From Candidatus Zhuqueibacterota bacterium (GTDB taxonomy: Bacteria; Zhuqueibacterota; Zhuqueibacteria; Thermofontimicrobiales; Thiofontviventaceae), in assembly GCA_016931935.1 (NCBI GenBank), contig JAFGDW010000369.1, forward strand, positions 1-64,000: 64,000 bases of DNA, given 5' to 3'. Shown here piece by piece: positions 17,028 through 25,539 of this stretch. Position 1 is the first letter of the stretch. Each line of letters opens with the position of its first letter. The translations under genes were made by a program, and so were the position numbers. The notes under the pieces are model-generated. The model was not told where the DNA came from. It saw nothing but the letters and a program-made list of their open reading frames with translations, and searched no databases.

Positions 17028-19343
17028 ATGAAAGCAATAAAAATGTACCTGATCGTTGTTTTTGCTATCTATTCATCAAGCGCGTGTTGGAGTCAAACAG
17101 AAACCGCCCAATTAAATTTCACAATTCTGGATAAAGACAGCCAGCAGCCAATTCCAGCCAAGCTTGTATTCACTCAAGGAGAAAATGATAACATTGATCT
17201 TGGCATTCCTGAAACGTTCGCACTGGCGCCTGAAGGCAACGGTTTTTATACTGCTTTGGGAAAAGGGGAAGTCAATATTCCGGTTGGCGAATATACGATC
17301 TATGTATCGCGGGGAATGGAATATTCAATTGATAAGAAAACGATCAATTTTGAAAAGAACGCCGTGATAAATCAAATATGGACAATTGAACGTGAGATTA
17401 ATCCGCCTGGTTTTGTTGGCGCGGATGTACATATGCATACGACGAACAGTGATGGGCATTGCTCCCCTGAAGAGCGCGTTTCATCACTAGTTGGTGAAGG
17501 CGTTGAATTTGCGGTGGCAACGGATCATAATTTTGTCACTGATTTTATGCCTGAAGTCGAGAAACTAAACGTCGGTAAATATCTAACTACATGCCCAGGG
17601 AATGAACTATCAGCAAGTATTGGACATTTTAATATTTACCCAATTCCGCCAAATACAAAACCCTTTGATCACAGCCCGCAGGATGCACACGTGCTGTTTA
17701 GTTATCGGGATAATTTGCCTGCTCCCACAGTGAATCAAGTCAATCATCCTCGCCGGGGCGATTATTATTTTGCAAAAATGAAAATTGAACCTGTAACAGG
17801 TAAAAGTTCAAATCCATTATTTTCGGATAATTTTGAAGCGCTGGAGATAATGAACAACACATACGGCTGGGGATTGTTTACCGGCCCCCCCAATAAGATA
17901 TCTGTTTGGGACGAATGGTTAAACTACTTAAACAGCGGATTCCGGTTTACTGGTGTTGGGAATACTGATACCCATCATCTGCTAAGCATGCCTGTTGGGA
18001 CGCCCAGAAATTATATTGCCAGCCCCACCGATGATCCAGCGCAACTAGATCCGTATTTAATGGCGGGAAATATTATCAAGCATAAAGTGACCGTCGCCCG
18101 CTATGTTTTTGTTAATTTATCGGTAAATGAGAAATGGCCGGTTGGCTCTGATGTTATCGATACGGATGGCGCTGTGGACATCCGAATTGAAATGGCCGCT
18201 CCCTCCTGCGCAAAGGTCGATGAAGTGACGCTTTACGGCAACGGTCGTGAAATATGGACGGAGGAAATTCCAGCCTATGAAGGGACTTTAGATTATAGTA
18301 AAAAAATCACTATCGAACCAGCGCTCGACACCTGGTATGTGGTAAAAGCCGAAGGAAGTCAATCCTTGTGGCCAATCGTCCCGGATCAGAACGGCCTTGC
18401 TGTTACTCCTGTCGGTTTTACAAATCCTGTATGGATAGATATCGATGGAAACGGTTTTGAGACGGAGCGTGATCGGGCAAAGCAATTTGTTGAAAAACAT
18501 ACAAAAGATCCGGATGATTTTAGATCCGCTTTACAAAATACGGACTGGTGGCTTCAGCGACAAATTACGGCGATCCTGCCAAAAGACAGTGAATTTGAAT
18601 CGATAATGATCGAAACATTTCTGCTATCGAAATTCAAGATTGCGCGGCAATATGCATATTCACGGCTGAATGAAAAAGCGGACATCAGCAACATCGCGTT
18701 GCTAAAAAATGCGAAACAGCATATTAGTGACGAGAATGAACGAATGCTGGTGGACACATACATCGCACAGTTAGGTCCGAAAACTGAATTGATTGATTTC
18801 ATGTTCGATCATGTCATTAATTCGGCTTCGGACCTCCGCATGGAACAATGCAACATATTAGCGACGAACACATATCCAACACAATGGCAAGTGGTTGGAC
18901 CATTCAACAATGAAGGCACCGCTGGTCTGAATGTATCACACGCGCCTGAAGATAGAATTGATTTTGGTGAATCATACAATGGCAAGGGGGGAGCGCCGAT
19001 TCAATGGCGGCATGTAAAGGCTGTAAAAAATGGTTATATCGATTTCACACTATATATTTCAGATAAAGATCACTCACTTGCTTATGCATACGCCCGGATT
19101 CAAAGTTCCGAAAAATTTAAAACTGTATTATGTTTTGGGAGTGATGATGGCGCAGCAATTTGGCATAGCGAAAAAGAAATTTATCGAAATTTAAACAGGC
19201 GGAGCGCTAAGCGTTGTAACGATGTTATTCCTGTTGAATTGGAACAAGGCGAAAATGAATTTCTCGTAAAGGTTGAGAACGGCACGGGCGGCTGGGGATT
19301 TTATTTTGAGATATTTGATCCGCTTGATTATGTGGTTCACTAA
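17028..19343 (+). CDS. Secreted PHP-domain protein (CehA/McbA-like metallohydrolase), copy 1
   Basis: A 771-residue exported protein. ATG 17028 gives a clean signal peptide (MKAIKMYLIVVFAIYSSSAC); the open frame continues upstream into a repeat, which is not likely to be coding. Order: a carboxypeptidase-regulatory or Cna-B-like beta domain (about residues 25-120), a PHP domain with metal motifs His135-x-His137 (DVHMHT) and Asp166-His167 (ATDHNF), a middle beta region, a helical stretch, and a C-terminal accessory domain with FGSDDGAAIW and ENEFLVKVENG. PHP-domain proteins hydrolyse phosphoesters or other bonds with three metals; CehA/McbA relatives are poorly understood. It is a tandem duplicate of the next gene. 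Confidence 0.82.
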   Translation: MKAIKMYLIVVFAIYSSSACWSQTETAQLNFTILDKDSQQPIPAKLVFTQGENDNIDLGIPETFALAPEGNGFYTALGKGEVNIPVGEYTIYVSRGMEYSIDKKTINFEKNAVINQIWTIEREINPPGFVGADVHMHTTNSDGHCSPEERVSSLVGEGVEFAVATDHNFVTDFMPEVEKLNVGKYLTTCPGNELSASIGHFNIYPIPPNTKPFDHSPQDAHVLFSYRDNLPAPTVNQVNHPRRGDYYFAKMKIEPVTGKSSNPLFSDNFEALEIMNNTYGWGLFTGPPNKISVWDEWLNYLNSGFRFTGVGNTDTHHLLSMPVGTPRNYIASPTDDPAQLDPYLMAGNIIKHKVTVARYVFVNLSVNEKWPVGSDVIDTDGAVDIRIEMAAPSCAKVDEVTLYGNGREIWTEEIPAYEGTLDYSKKITIEPALDTWYVVKAEGSQSLWPIVPDQNGLAVTPVGFTNPVWIDIDGNGFETERDRAKQFVEKHTKDPDDFRSALQNTDWWLQRQITAILPKDSEFESIMIETFLLSKFKIARQYAYSRLNEKADISNIALLKNAKQHISDENERMLVDTYIAQLGPKTELIDFMFDHVINSASDLRMEQCNILATNTYPTQWQVVGPFNNEGTAGLNVSHAPEDRIDFGESYNGKGGAPIQWRHVKAVKNGYIDFTLYISDKDHSLAYAYARIQSSEKFKTVLCFGSDDGAAIWHSEKEIYRNLNRRSAKRCNDVIPVELEQGENEFLVKVENGTGGWGFYFEIFDPLDYVVH

Positions 19344-19361
19344 TTCAATTATTAGACATTC

Positions 19362-19430
19362 TCATGCATCGACTTCGCTTAGCATGAAGTTTCGCTATTA
19401 TTTCACACAGAGCAAAGTCGAAGTGTGAAA
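19362..19430. repeat. Double-hairpin intergenic repeat, second copy
   Basis: TCATGC (19362-19367) pairs with GCATGA (19382-19387), and TTTCACAC (19401-19408) pairs with GTGTGAAA (19423-19430). The loops contain TCGACTTCGCTTAG and AGAGCAAAGTCGAA, near-complementary versions of the loop pair in the repeat at 16863-16931. The two copies flank the first PHP gene. Confidence 0.65.
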
Positions 19431-19478
19431 TTAAACCATAATTTTTACTTTTTAAGAATATAAAAATTGGAGTTTGCT

Positions 19479-21794
19479 GTGAAGATCAAACATATTTTAA
19501 TCTACCTTATATTGTTAACATTAGTCCTGTCATGCTCTTTTATGGAAAGCGGAACGTCGCAGCTCAATTTTATGATTGTTGATGAAGCGACTCAGCAGCC
19601 CATACCGGGGAAGCTCGTTTTTACAAAAGGGGAGAATGATCAGATTGATCTCAACATTCCGGAAACCTTTGGTCTAGCTCCGGAAGAAAACGGTTTTTTT
19701 ACTGCATTTGGCAAAGGAGAAGTGAGCGTCCCTGCCGGAACATATACGATTTATGCATCCCGTGGAATGGAATATTCCATTGATAAGAAAACGGTGAAAT
19801 TGAAGAAAAATACGGTGGTCGAACAGAAATGGATCATTAAACGGGAAATTGACCCGACCGGATATATCGGAGCCGATTTACATATGCATACTTACAATAG
19901 CGATGGCCATTGTAATGAGCAGGAACGCGTAACCGGACTGATTGGTGAGGGGATTGAATTTGCAGTCGCCACGGATCATAATTTTGTGACGGATTATGAC
20001 ACCGCTGAACAAAAACTTGATGTCAGTAATTTGATTGCAACATGTCCGGGAAATGAATTGAGCACACCAATCGGGCATTTCAATATTTATCCATTACCAG
20101 TCGGCACGGAACCGTTCAATCACAAAGTCCATGACGGTAATGTTGTCATGAGCTATCGGGATGGTTTACCGAGTCCGGTGATTAATCAAGCCAACCATCC
20201 ACGTTGGGATGGCATTGATTATTTTGGACATCTGGGTGTGGAGCCAATTACCAGCGAAACCACAAATCCTTTGTTTTCATGGGATTTTGAAGCCATGGAA
20301 ATCATGAACGAAACGATCGGATGGGGATTGCTAACTGGTCCCGGCAACAAACTTTCGGTTTGGGATGACTGGTTCAACATGTTAAATAAAGACTTTCGCG
20401 TAACAGGCGTGGGCAACAGCGATAGCCATGTGCTGCTTTCGATGCCCGCAGGCTGGCCGCGCAATTACATTGCCAGCGCTACTGAAAATCCGGGTGAATT
20501 AGATTCCTATGCGCTAACAGAAAACATTATCCAACACAAGGTCTCAGTAGCACGCGGCGTTTTTGTTAATCTGTTGGTGAATGGACAACCGATTGGCTCT
20601 CAAGTCGTTGACACCGATAGTGCGATAGATATCCACATTGAAGCATTGGCGCCATCGTGGGTGAAAGTTGATAAAATTACACTCTATGGAAACGCCCGGG
20701 AAGTTTGGTCAGAGGAAATTGAAGCCCAGGAAGGCGCGTTAAAGTATAGCAAAGACCTGCAACTCAAACCCGAAGTGGACGCCTGGTACCTCGTGAAAGC
20801 GGAAGGCAGTCAATCGTTATCGCCAATTATCCCTGATCAGTATGAAATTCCGGTGACGCCGGTTGGTTTCACCAATCCTGTCTGGGTGGATATCGATAAA
20901 AATGGCTTTGAAGCTGAGCGCTACCGAGCGAAGCGATTTATCCAGCAATATGGAAATGACGCTGAAAGTTTCAAATCTGCATTGTCGAACGCTGATTGGT
21001 GGCTGCAACGGCAAATTCTGGCGCTGGTGCCCAAAGACAGCGATTTGGAATGGGTAATGATCAACAATTTTCTTTCATCTGATAAACAATTGGCGCGCAA
21101 ATTCGCCTACGCCCGCATCGATGAAATAGCCGATACCAGCAACATTCAACTATTAAAATCGATCCGAACTGATATTATGGATGAAAATGAGCGGCTATTG
21201 TTGGACACGTACATTGCGAAAATGGGTCGAAGGTCGGCGCTGATGGATTTTATGTTTAAGCGGATTATTAATTCTGAAAAGCCGTTGCGATCGGAGCAAT
21301 GCAACATCCTGTCAATGGAGCAATATCCGAAGGAATGGCAATTGATTGGCCCGTTCGAAAATGAAGGCGACGCCGGGCTAAATATCGCTTATGCGCCGGA
21401 ATTAAAACTCGGCGCGCTTGAATCGTGCGTCGGCAAACGCGATAACGACGTGCATTGGCAAACACAGACGACGCAGGCCGACGGCTTTGTCGATTTTACG
21501 ATGATTACCAATGATGTCGACAACTCGCTTGGGTACGCCTGGGGTAGTATTCAAACCGCCGAATCATTTAAAACGGTCCTGTTTTTTGGCAGCGACGACG
21601 GCGCGGCCATCTGGCACAATGGGAAGGAAATCTACCGGAAATTGATCCGCCGCGGCGCGCATGAATACGATGAATGTTTACCAATTACGCTCGTTAAAGG
21701 CGAAAATAAGTTCCTCGTAAAAGTCGAAAACAGACGCGGCACGTGGGATTTCCATTTTCAGCTTTTTGACCCGTTGAATAAATTGACTCAATAG
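19479..21794 (+). CDS. PHP-domain lipoprotein (CehA/McbA-like metallohydrolase), copy 2
   Basis: A 771-residue tandem paralogue of the preceding gene, collinear throughout. GTG 19479 is chosen because TTGGAG lies just upstream; the in-frame TTG at 19467 is part of that ribosome site. The signal peptide ends in lipobox LVLSC, so this copy is membrane-anchored. PHP motifs are at the same positions as in copy 1: His135-x-His137 (DLHMHT) and the ATDHNF pair. The middle region (VTPVGFTNPVWVDIDKNGFE) and the C-terminal domain (FGSDDGAAIWHNGKEIYRK) are conserved. Later parts look more GC-rich than copy 1. Substrate unknown. Confidence 0.83.
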   Translation: MKIKHILIYLILLTLVLSCSFMESGTSQLNFMIVDEATQQPIPGKLVFTKGENDQIDLNIPETFGLAPEENGFFTAFGKGEVSVPAGTYTIYASRGMEYSIDKKTVKLKKNTVVEQKWIIKREIDPTGYIGADLHMHTYNSDGHCNEQERVTGLIGEGIEFAVATDHNFVTDYDTAEQKLDVSNLIATCPGNELSTPIGHFNIYPLPVGTEPFNHKVHDGNVVMSYRDGLPSPVINQANHPRWDGIDYFGHLGVEPITSETTNPLFSWDFEAMEIMNETIGWGLLTGPGNKLSVWDDWFNMLNKDFRVTGVGNSDSHVLLSMPAGWPRNYIASATENPGELDSYALTENIIQHKVSVARGVFVNLLVNGQPIGSQVVDTDSAIDIHIEALAPSWVKVDKITLYGNAREVWSEEIEAQEGALKYSKDLQLKPEVDAWYLVKAEGSQSLSPIIPDQYEIPVTPVGFTNPVWVDIDKNGFEAERYRAKRFIQQYGNDAESFKSALSNADWWLQRQILALVPKDSDLEWVMINNFLSSDKQLARKFAYARIDEIADTSNIQLLKSIRTDIMDENERLLLDTYIAKMGRRSALMDFMFKRIINSEKPLRSEQCNILSMEQYPKEWQLIGPFENEGDAGLNIAYAPELKLGALESCVGKRDNDVHWQTQTTQADGFVDFTMITNDVDNSLGYAWGSIQTAESFKTVLFFGSDDGAAIWHNGKEIYRKLIRRGAHEYDECLPITLVKGENKFLVKVENRRGTWDFHFQLFDPLNKLTQ

Positions 21795-21907
21795 AAGCAC
21801 GAATTGTGAATCGGCGCGGTGTTGATGGTCATATTCCGGATTTCGGTTTGTGTTAATAGCAAAAAATGTCTTTCGAAAAGCGGGAACTCGTTCATCAGGG
21901 AGATTTA

Positions 21908-23296
21908 ATGATTTTCAAAACTTTCAAACTTATTTTGATTTCACTAGCACTGTTTTCATCCGCCGTATTCGCCAATTTCCCGGCATACGTGGAATTGAAT
22001 GTCGGCGAGTCCGTCAAAATTGATAATTACCCGGAAATAACGCTGGTTTCCAAACGAGTCGTTTATTTTGATTCCACGCACAACCGGATTGGCGCAGCGG
22101 ACATCACGCTGAAGGTCGGCAACGAAACGGTTGTCGCCCCGGTTGGATATGAAAGTCCCGATGTCATTGCGCGAAACGCTCGTATCGGAGCGGAGCTCGT
22201 CAGCGACTATGAAAAGGATTTTACAAACCAACGCTTTCATCTTATTAAGGATGCCCGCATCAGGATTTCAAACGCGAACGAACCGCTCATGCCGAAAAAT
22301 TCGCATGTCTATCCATTAGACACGCCGTGGAACAGCGGATTCCGGACGCAGGGATGGTTGTGCGTCTGTTTCAATATAAACATTCTCGAAGGCAATGAGG
22401 AAATGAAAGCGCAGCGCTATCACGATGGCTGGGATATCGGCGTATGGGAAGGACAATTGGTGCGGTCGGTCTGCACCGGAACTGTCGTATCCCCGGATGA
22501 TTATCCTGATTTTATTGAGACCGGATTGCTCTACAACAAAAACGACGCCCGGGTCGGTCCCAATCCGTTTTTGGTTAAGCCAGACAATGCGCCGGTTCTC
22601 TATTATTACACGCACATGAGCGGCCTGGCCCGGGATTTCAAAGCCGGCGACATCATTAAAAAAGGCGAGCCGCTCGGTTACGCCAGCTCGCGCGGCAGTT
22701 CGGGCGGCTGGTACCATTTGCATTTCAGCATCATTCATCTGGAAAAAAAAGTGCATGTAAATCCGTATCCATATCTTAAAGAGTGGTACGAAGAGTCGCA
22801 ACCACAGAATCAGGATTTTATGAATGAATTTGATGTTTACTATCATCCGGAATTGAGCGCTGAAAAGGAGCAATTCGAACAAAATGTAGTCGCCAATAAA
22901 ATAGAGCCGACTCGTCACTTCCGAAGCGATGTGCACGGCGTTGTCCATGTCAGAGAAGCGGTCGCCAAAGCGCCGCACGCGGGTTTGAATCATGTTATTT
23001 TCTATCAATTCGCGGTATTGAAGGGACAGTTTAAGGTTGACGATGCGATGGATGGCGAATTGTGGTTTGGGCATACGGGAAAGGCGCGCGTTTATCTGAA
23101 TGGAACGAAAGTATACGATGGTGAAAATAATAATCCGTATCATCGCAGTAAGCAGCCGTTCCAATGGGACTCTGTAATGATGCAGGTGCAATTCAATCAA
23201 GGCTTAAATGAAGTGATCATCGCGATTGAACAAACAAATCCATTCTGGTCATTCTCAATCCGGCCGCGCAATCGCTTGGGAATTCCATTAAATTAG
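21908..23296 (+). CDS. Secreted M23-family metallopeptidase with C-terminal beta-sandwich
   Basis: A 462-residue exported protein. ATG 21908 follows CAGGGAGATTTA and starts a signal peptide ending VFAN. The M23 (LytM-type) zinc site is intact: His172-x3-Asp176 in YHDGWDIGV and the His270-Leu-His272 motif in YHLHFSI, separated by KAGDIIKKGEPLGYASSRG. Classical members cut glycyl or peptide cross-links in peptidoglycan. The last ~110 residues form a beta-rich domain with YLNGTKVYDG and FNQGLNEVIIAIE, resembling the accessory domain ending both PHP proteins. Placement inside a glycan region suggests it may not be a simple wall hydrolase. Confidence 0.8.
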   Translation: MIFKTFKLILISLALFSSAVFANFPAYVELNVGESVKIDNYPEITLVSKRVVYFDSTHNRIGAADITLKVGNETVVAPVGYESPDVIARNARIGAELVSDYEKDFTNQRFHLIKDARIRISNANEPLMPKNSHVYPLDTPWNSGFRTQGWLCVCFNINILEGNEEMKAQRYHDGWDIGVWEGQLVRSVCTGTVVSPDDYPDFIETGLLYNKNDARVGPNPFLVKPDNAPVLYYYTHMSGLARDFKAGDIIKKGEPLGYASSRGSSGGWYHLHFSIIHLEKKVHVNPYPYLKEWYEESQPQNQDFMNEFDVYYHPELSAEKEQFEQNVVANKIEPTRHFRSDVHGVVHVREAVAKAPHAGLNHVIFYQFAVLKGQFKVDDAMDGELWFGHTGKARVYLNGTKVYDGENNNPYHRSKQPFQWDSVMMQVQFNQGLNEVIIAIEQTNPFWSFSIRPRNRLGIPLN

Positions 23297-23306
23297 AAGG
23301 ATTGTC

Positions 23307-25481
23307 ATGAAGTATCAAAAAATATTGATAACGATTATCTGTCTACTCATTATTTTTTCGACATGTGTATTAGCCCAGGATGAACCGGAGAATTTAAACG
23401 TCCTGGATCGTTGGCTCGTGTGGAGCAATAGCCACAATTTACTCGAACTCGAATTGTATAAACAGGCGTGTGTTTATCTCGATCAGAGAGAAGTAGATAT
23501 TGCCAAATTGGAGACGCAAGCGGATTGGCAGCAGCGGCAGCAAAAGGTTAAAGATACCCTGATGGAAATTGTGGGACCCTTTCCGGAAAAAACACCATTA
23601 AATCCACAAATTACTGAAATCGCGCAACGGGACGGATACCGTATTGAAAAAGTTATCTTTGAATCGATGCCCGGTTACTATGTTTCCAGTTGTTTGTTCG
23701 TTCCGAATGGAATTACAGAGAAGACACCAGCGATATTGAAAGTCAGCGGCCATTCGATTCTTTCCTTCCGCCGAGAAGCCTATCAGCAGGTCATTCTCAA
23801 TCTTGTCAAAAAAGGTTTCATCGTATTCGCCATCGATCCAATGGGGCAGGGCGAGCGCATTCAATATACCGATGAAGAGAAGACGACGGTTGGCATTCCG
23901 ATTGATAAACCGACTCACGAACATTCATTTGCCAATAATCAATGCCTGTTGTCAGGTTCGTGTGCAGCCAGATACTGGATTTGGGATGGCATGCGCGCTA
24001 TTGATTACCTCATGACACGTGATGAGGTCGATACATCACGAATCGGCGTTACCGGTCTTTCCGGCGGCGGCACACAAACTGCTTATATTGCTGCGTTTGA
24101 TGAACGTGTGAAAGCGGCAGCTCCGGCAGGCTATATTTGCGGCTACAGAAAATTATTGGGCATGATCGGGCCGCAAGATGGGGAACAGATTTTTATCGAT
24201 GGTGAAGCACGCGGTTTGGATCACGCGGATTTAATCGAGGTTTTTGCGCCCAAGCCATATTTAATTGTAGCGACCACGCGGGATTATTTTAATATCGACG
24301 GCGCGCGTGCGACATTCCGTGAAGCGGGACGCGCATATCAGGCGTTAGGCAACGCCGAAAATCTGCAGATCACTGTGGATGATTTTAAGCATGGCTACAC
24401 CAAAAAGAATCGGGAAGCTGTGTATGCATTTTTCATGAAGGCATTTCAGGTGCCAGGCAACGCTTCGGAAGAAGATGTCGAATATCTGACTGTGGAAGAA
24501 TTGAATGTGACGCCGACCGGCCAGATCGCTTCCTATTTAGATGCGGAGACAATATCGAGCGTGAATAAATCCGAAACGGAATTGCTTGTTCAAAATCTGG
24601 AAGAAAACAGAAAACAGATGGAATCTCATCTCCAACGTGTCAGAGCAAAGGCGAAAGAGTTGTCCGGATTTATTGCGCCGTCGGGAGACATACAGATCAC
24701 TTTTCGTGGACGCTATCACCGCGATGGCTATTCGGTCGAGCTGTACGCCATTCACGGCGAGGGCGATTATGTGATTCCCATCCTGCTGATGGTCCCGGAT
24801 GGCGAAGGCTCCTTTCCGGCTGTGGTTTATCTGAATCCCGAAGGAAAAGCTCGGGACGCGGCGCCGGGCGGACGGATTGAACAGATCGTAAAACAGGGAA
24901 TGATTGTCGCGGCGGCGGACGTGATCGGTGTAGGCGAGACGTCAATTGATTCTGATTATCCCGGCAGACCGTCGTACGGCGCTGTTATTCTGGGCCGAAG
25001 CATTGTCGGCATTCACGCGGGCGACATTGTGCGCGTGGTAAATATGTTGAAAAGCAAGGACAATGTCGACGCGGCAGCCATCAACGCGGTGGCGTACAAT
25101 GAATTGTGCCCGGCTTTACTGCATGCAGCCGTGTTTGAACCAGCGATCCATAAAACAGCATTGATTGGCGCGCCGCTGTCGTATCAGGAAATCGTTAGCC
25201 AGAGAATTTATTGCTACAGTCTCGGTTTCCAATGGGGCGTCCCCAAAGCGTTAACGGCGTATGATTTTCCAGATTTGATTGGCTGTGTGGCGCCGCGAAA
25301 ATTGCTATTGGCCGACTTAAACGATTGTAAAAAAGAATCGGCCTCGGCGCAACTTGTGAAACGGGAATATACATTTCCTCGTGCGGTGTATGCTCAAACG
25401 GGCGTTTCCGGTAATTTAAAAGTCGAAAAGTGGACTGCTGACAGAAATATAAATGAAATTATTGAATGGCTGGTGAAGTAG
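23307..25481 (+). CDS. Secreted acetyl-xylan-esterase-like protein with two alpha/beta-hydrolase domains
   Basis: A 724-residue exported protein with a signal peptide ending VLAQ. The first alpha/beta-hydrolase domain (about residues 90-375) carries the nucleophile elbow GLSGGGTQ with Ser252, an acid candidate in TTRDYFNID and His in DDFKHGY, as in the acetyl xylan esterase (AXE1-like) group that removes acetyl groups from polysaccharides. The second (about 470-724) has a similar fold (VVYLNPEGK, VAAADVIGVGE), but the expected elbow reads NAVAYNEL, with no Ser, so it is probably inactive and structural or binding. It lies 10 bases after the M23 gene and directly before GH115, which fits deacetylation of glucuronoxylan-like material. 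Confidence 0.8.
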   Translation: MKYQKILITIICLLIIFSTCVLAQDEPENLNVLDRWLVWSNSHNLLELELYKQACVYLDQREVDIAKLETQADWQQRQQKVKDTLMEIVGPFPEKTPLNPQITEIAQRDGYRIEKVIFESMPGYYVSSCLFVPNGITEKTPAILKVSGHSILSFRREAYQQVILNLVKKGFIVFAIDPMGQGERIQYTDEEKTTVGIPIDKPTHEHSFANNQCLLSGSCAARYWIWDGMRAIDYLMTRDEVDTSRIGVTGLSGGGTQTAYIAAFDERVKAAAPAGYICGYRKLLGMIGPQDGEQIFIDGEARGLDHADLIEVFAPKPYLIVATTRDYFNIDGARATFREAGRAYQALGNAENLQITVDDFKHGYTKKNREAVYAFFMKAFQVPGNASEEDVEYLTVEELNVTPTGQIASYLDAETISSVNKSETELLVQNLEENRKQMESHLQRVRAKAKELSGFIAPSGDIQITFRGRYHRDGYSVELYAIHGEGDYVIPILLMVPDGEGSFPAVVYLNPEGKARDAAPGGRIEQIVKQGMIVAAADVIGVGETSIDSDYPGRPSYGAVILGRSIVGIHAGDIVRVVNMLKSKDNVDAAAINAVAYNELCPALLHAAVFEPAIHKTALIGAPLSYQEIVSQRIYCYSLGFQWGVPKALTAYDFPDLIGCVAPRKLLLADLNDCKKESASAQLVKREYTFPRAVYAQTGVSGNLKVEKWTADRNINEIIEWLVK

Positions 25482-25539
25482 ATTGAGCCGATATTCTCGG
25501 AAGTATTTAGAAACCGAAGCGAAATCACGAGACAAATTA

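Noticed and set aside
22316-23200. 294-codon open frame on the minus strand
   Set aside because: It lies wholly opposite the M23 peptidase gene, which has intact catalytic motifs; its Arg- and Ile-rich product shows no family and is a complement artefact.
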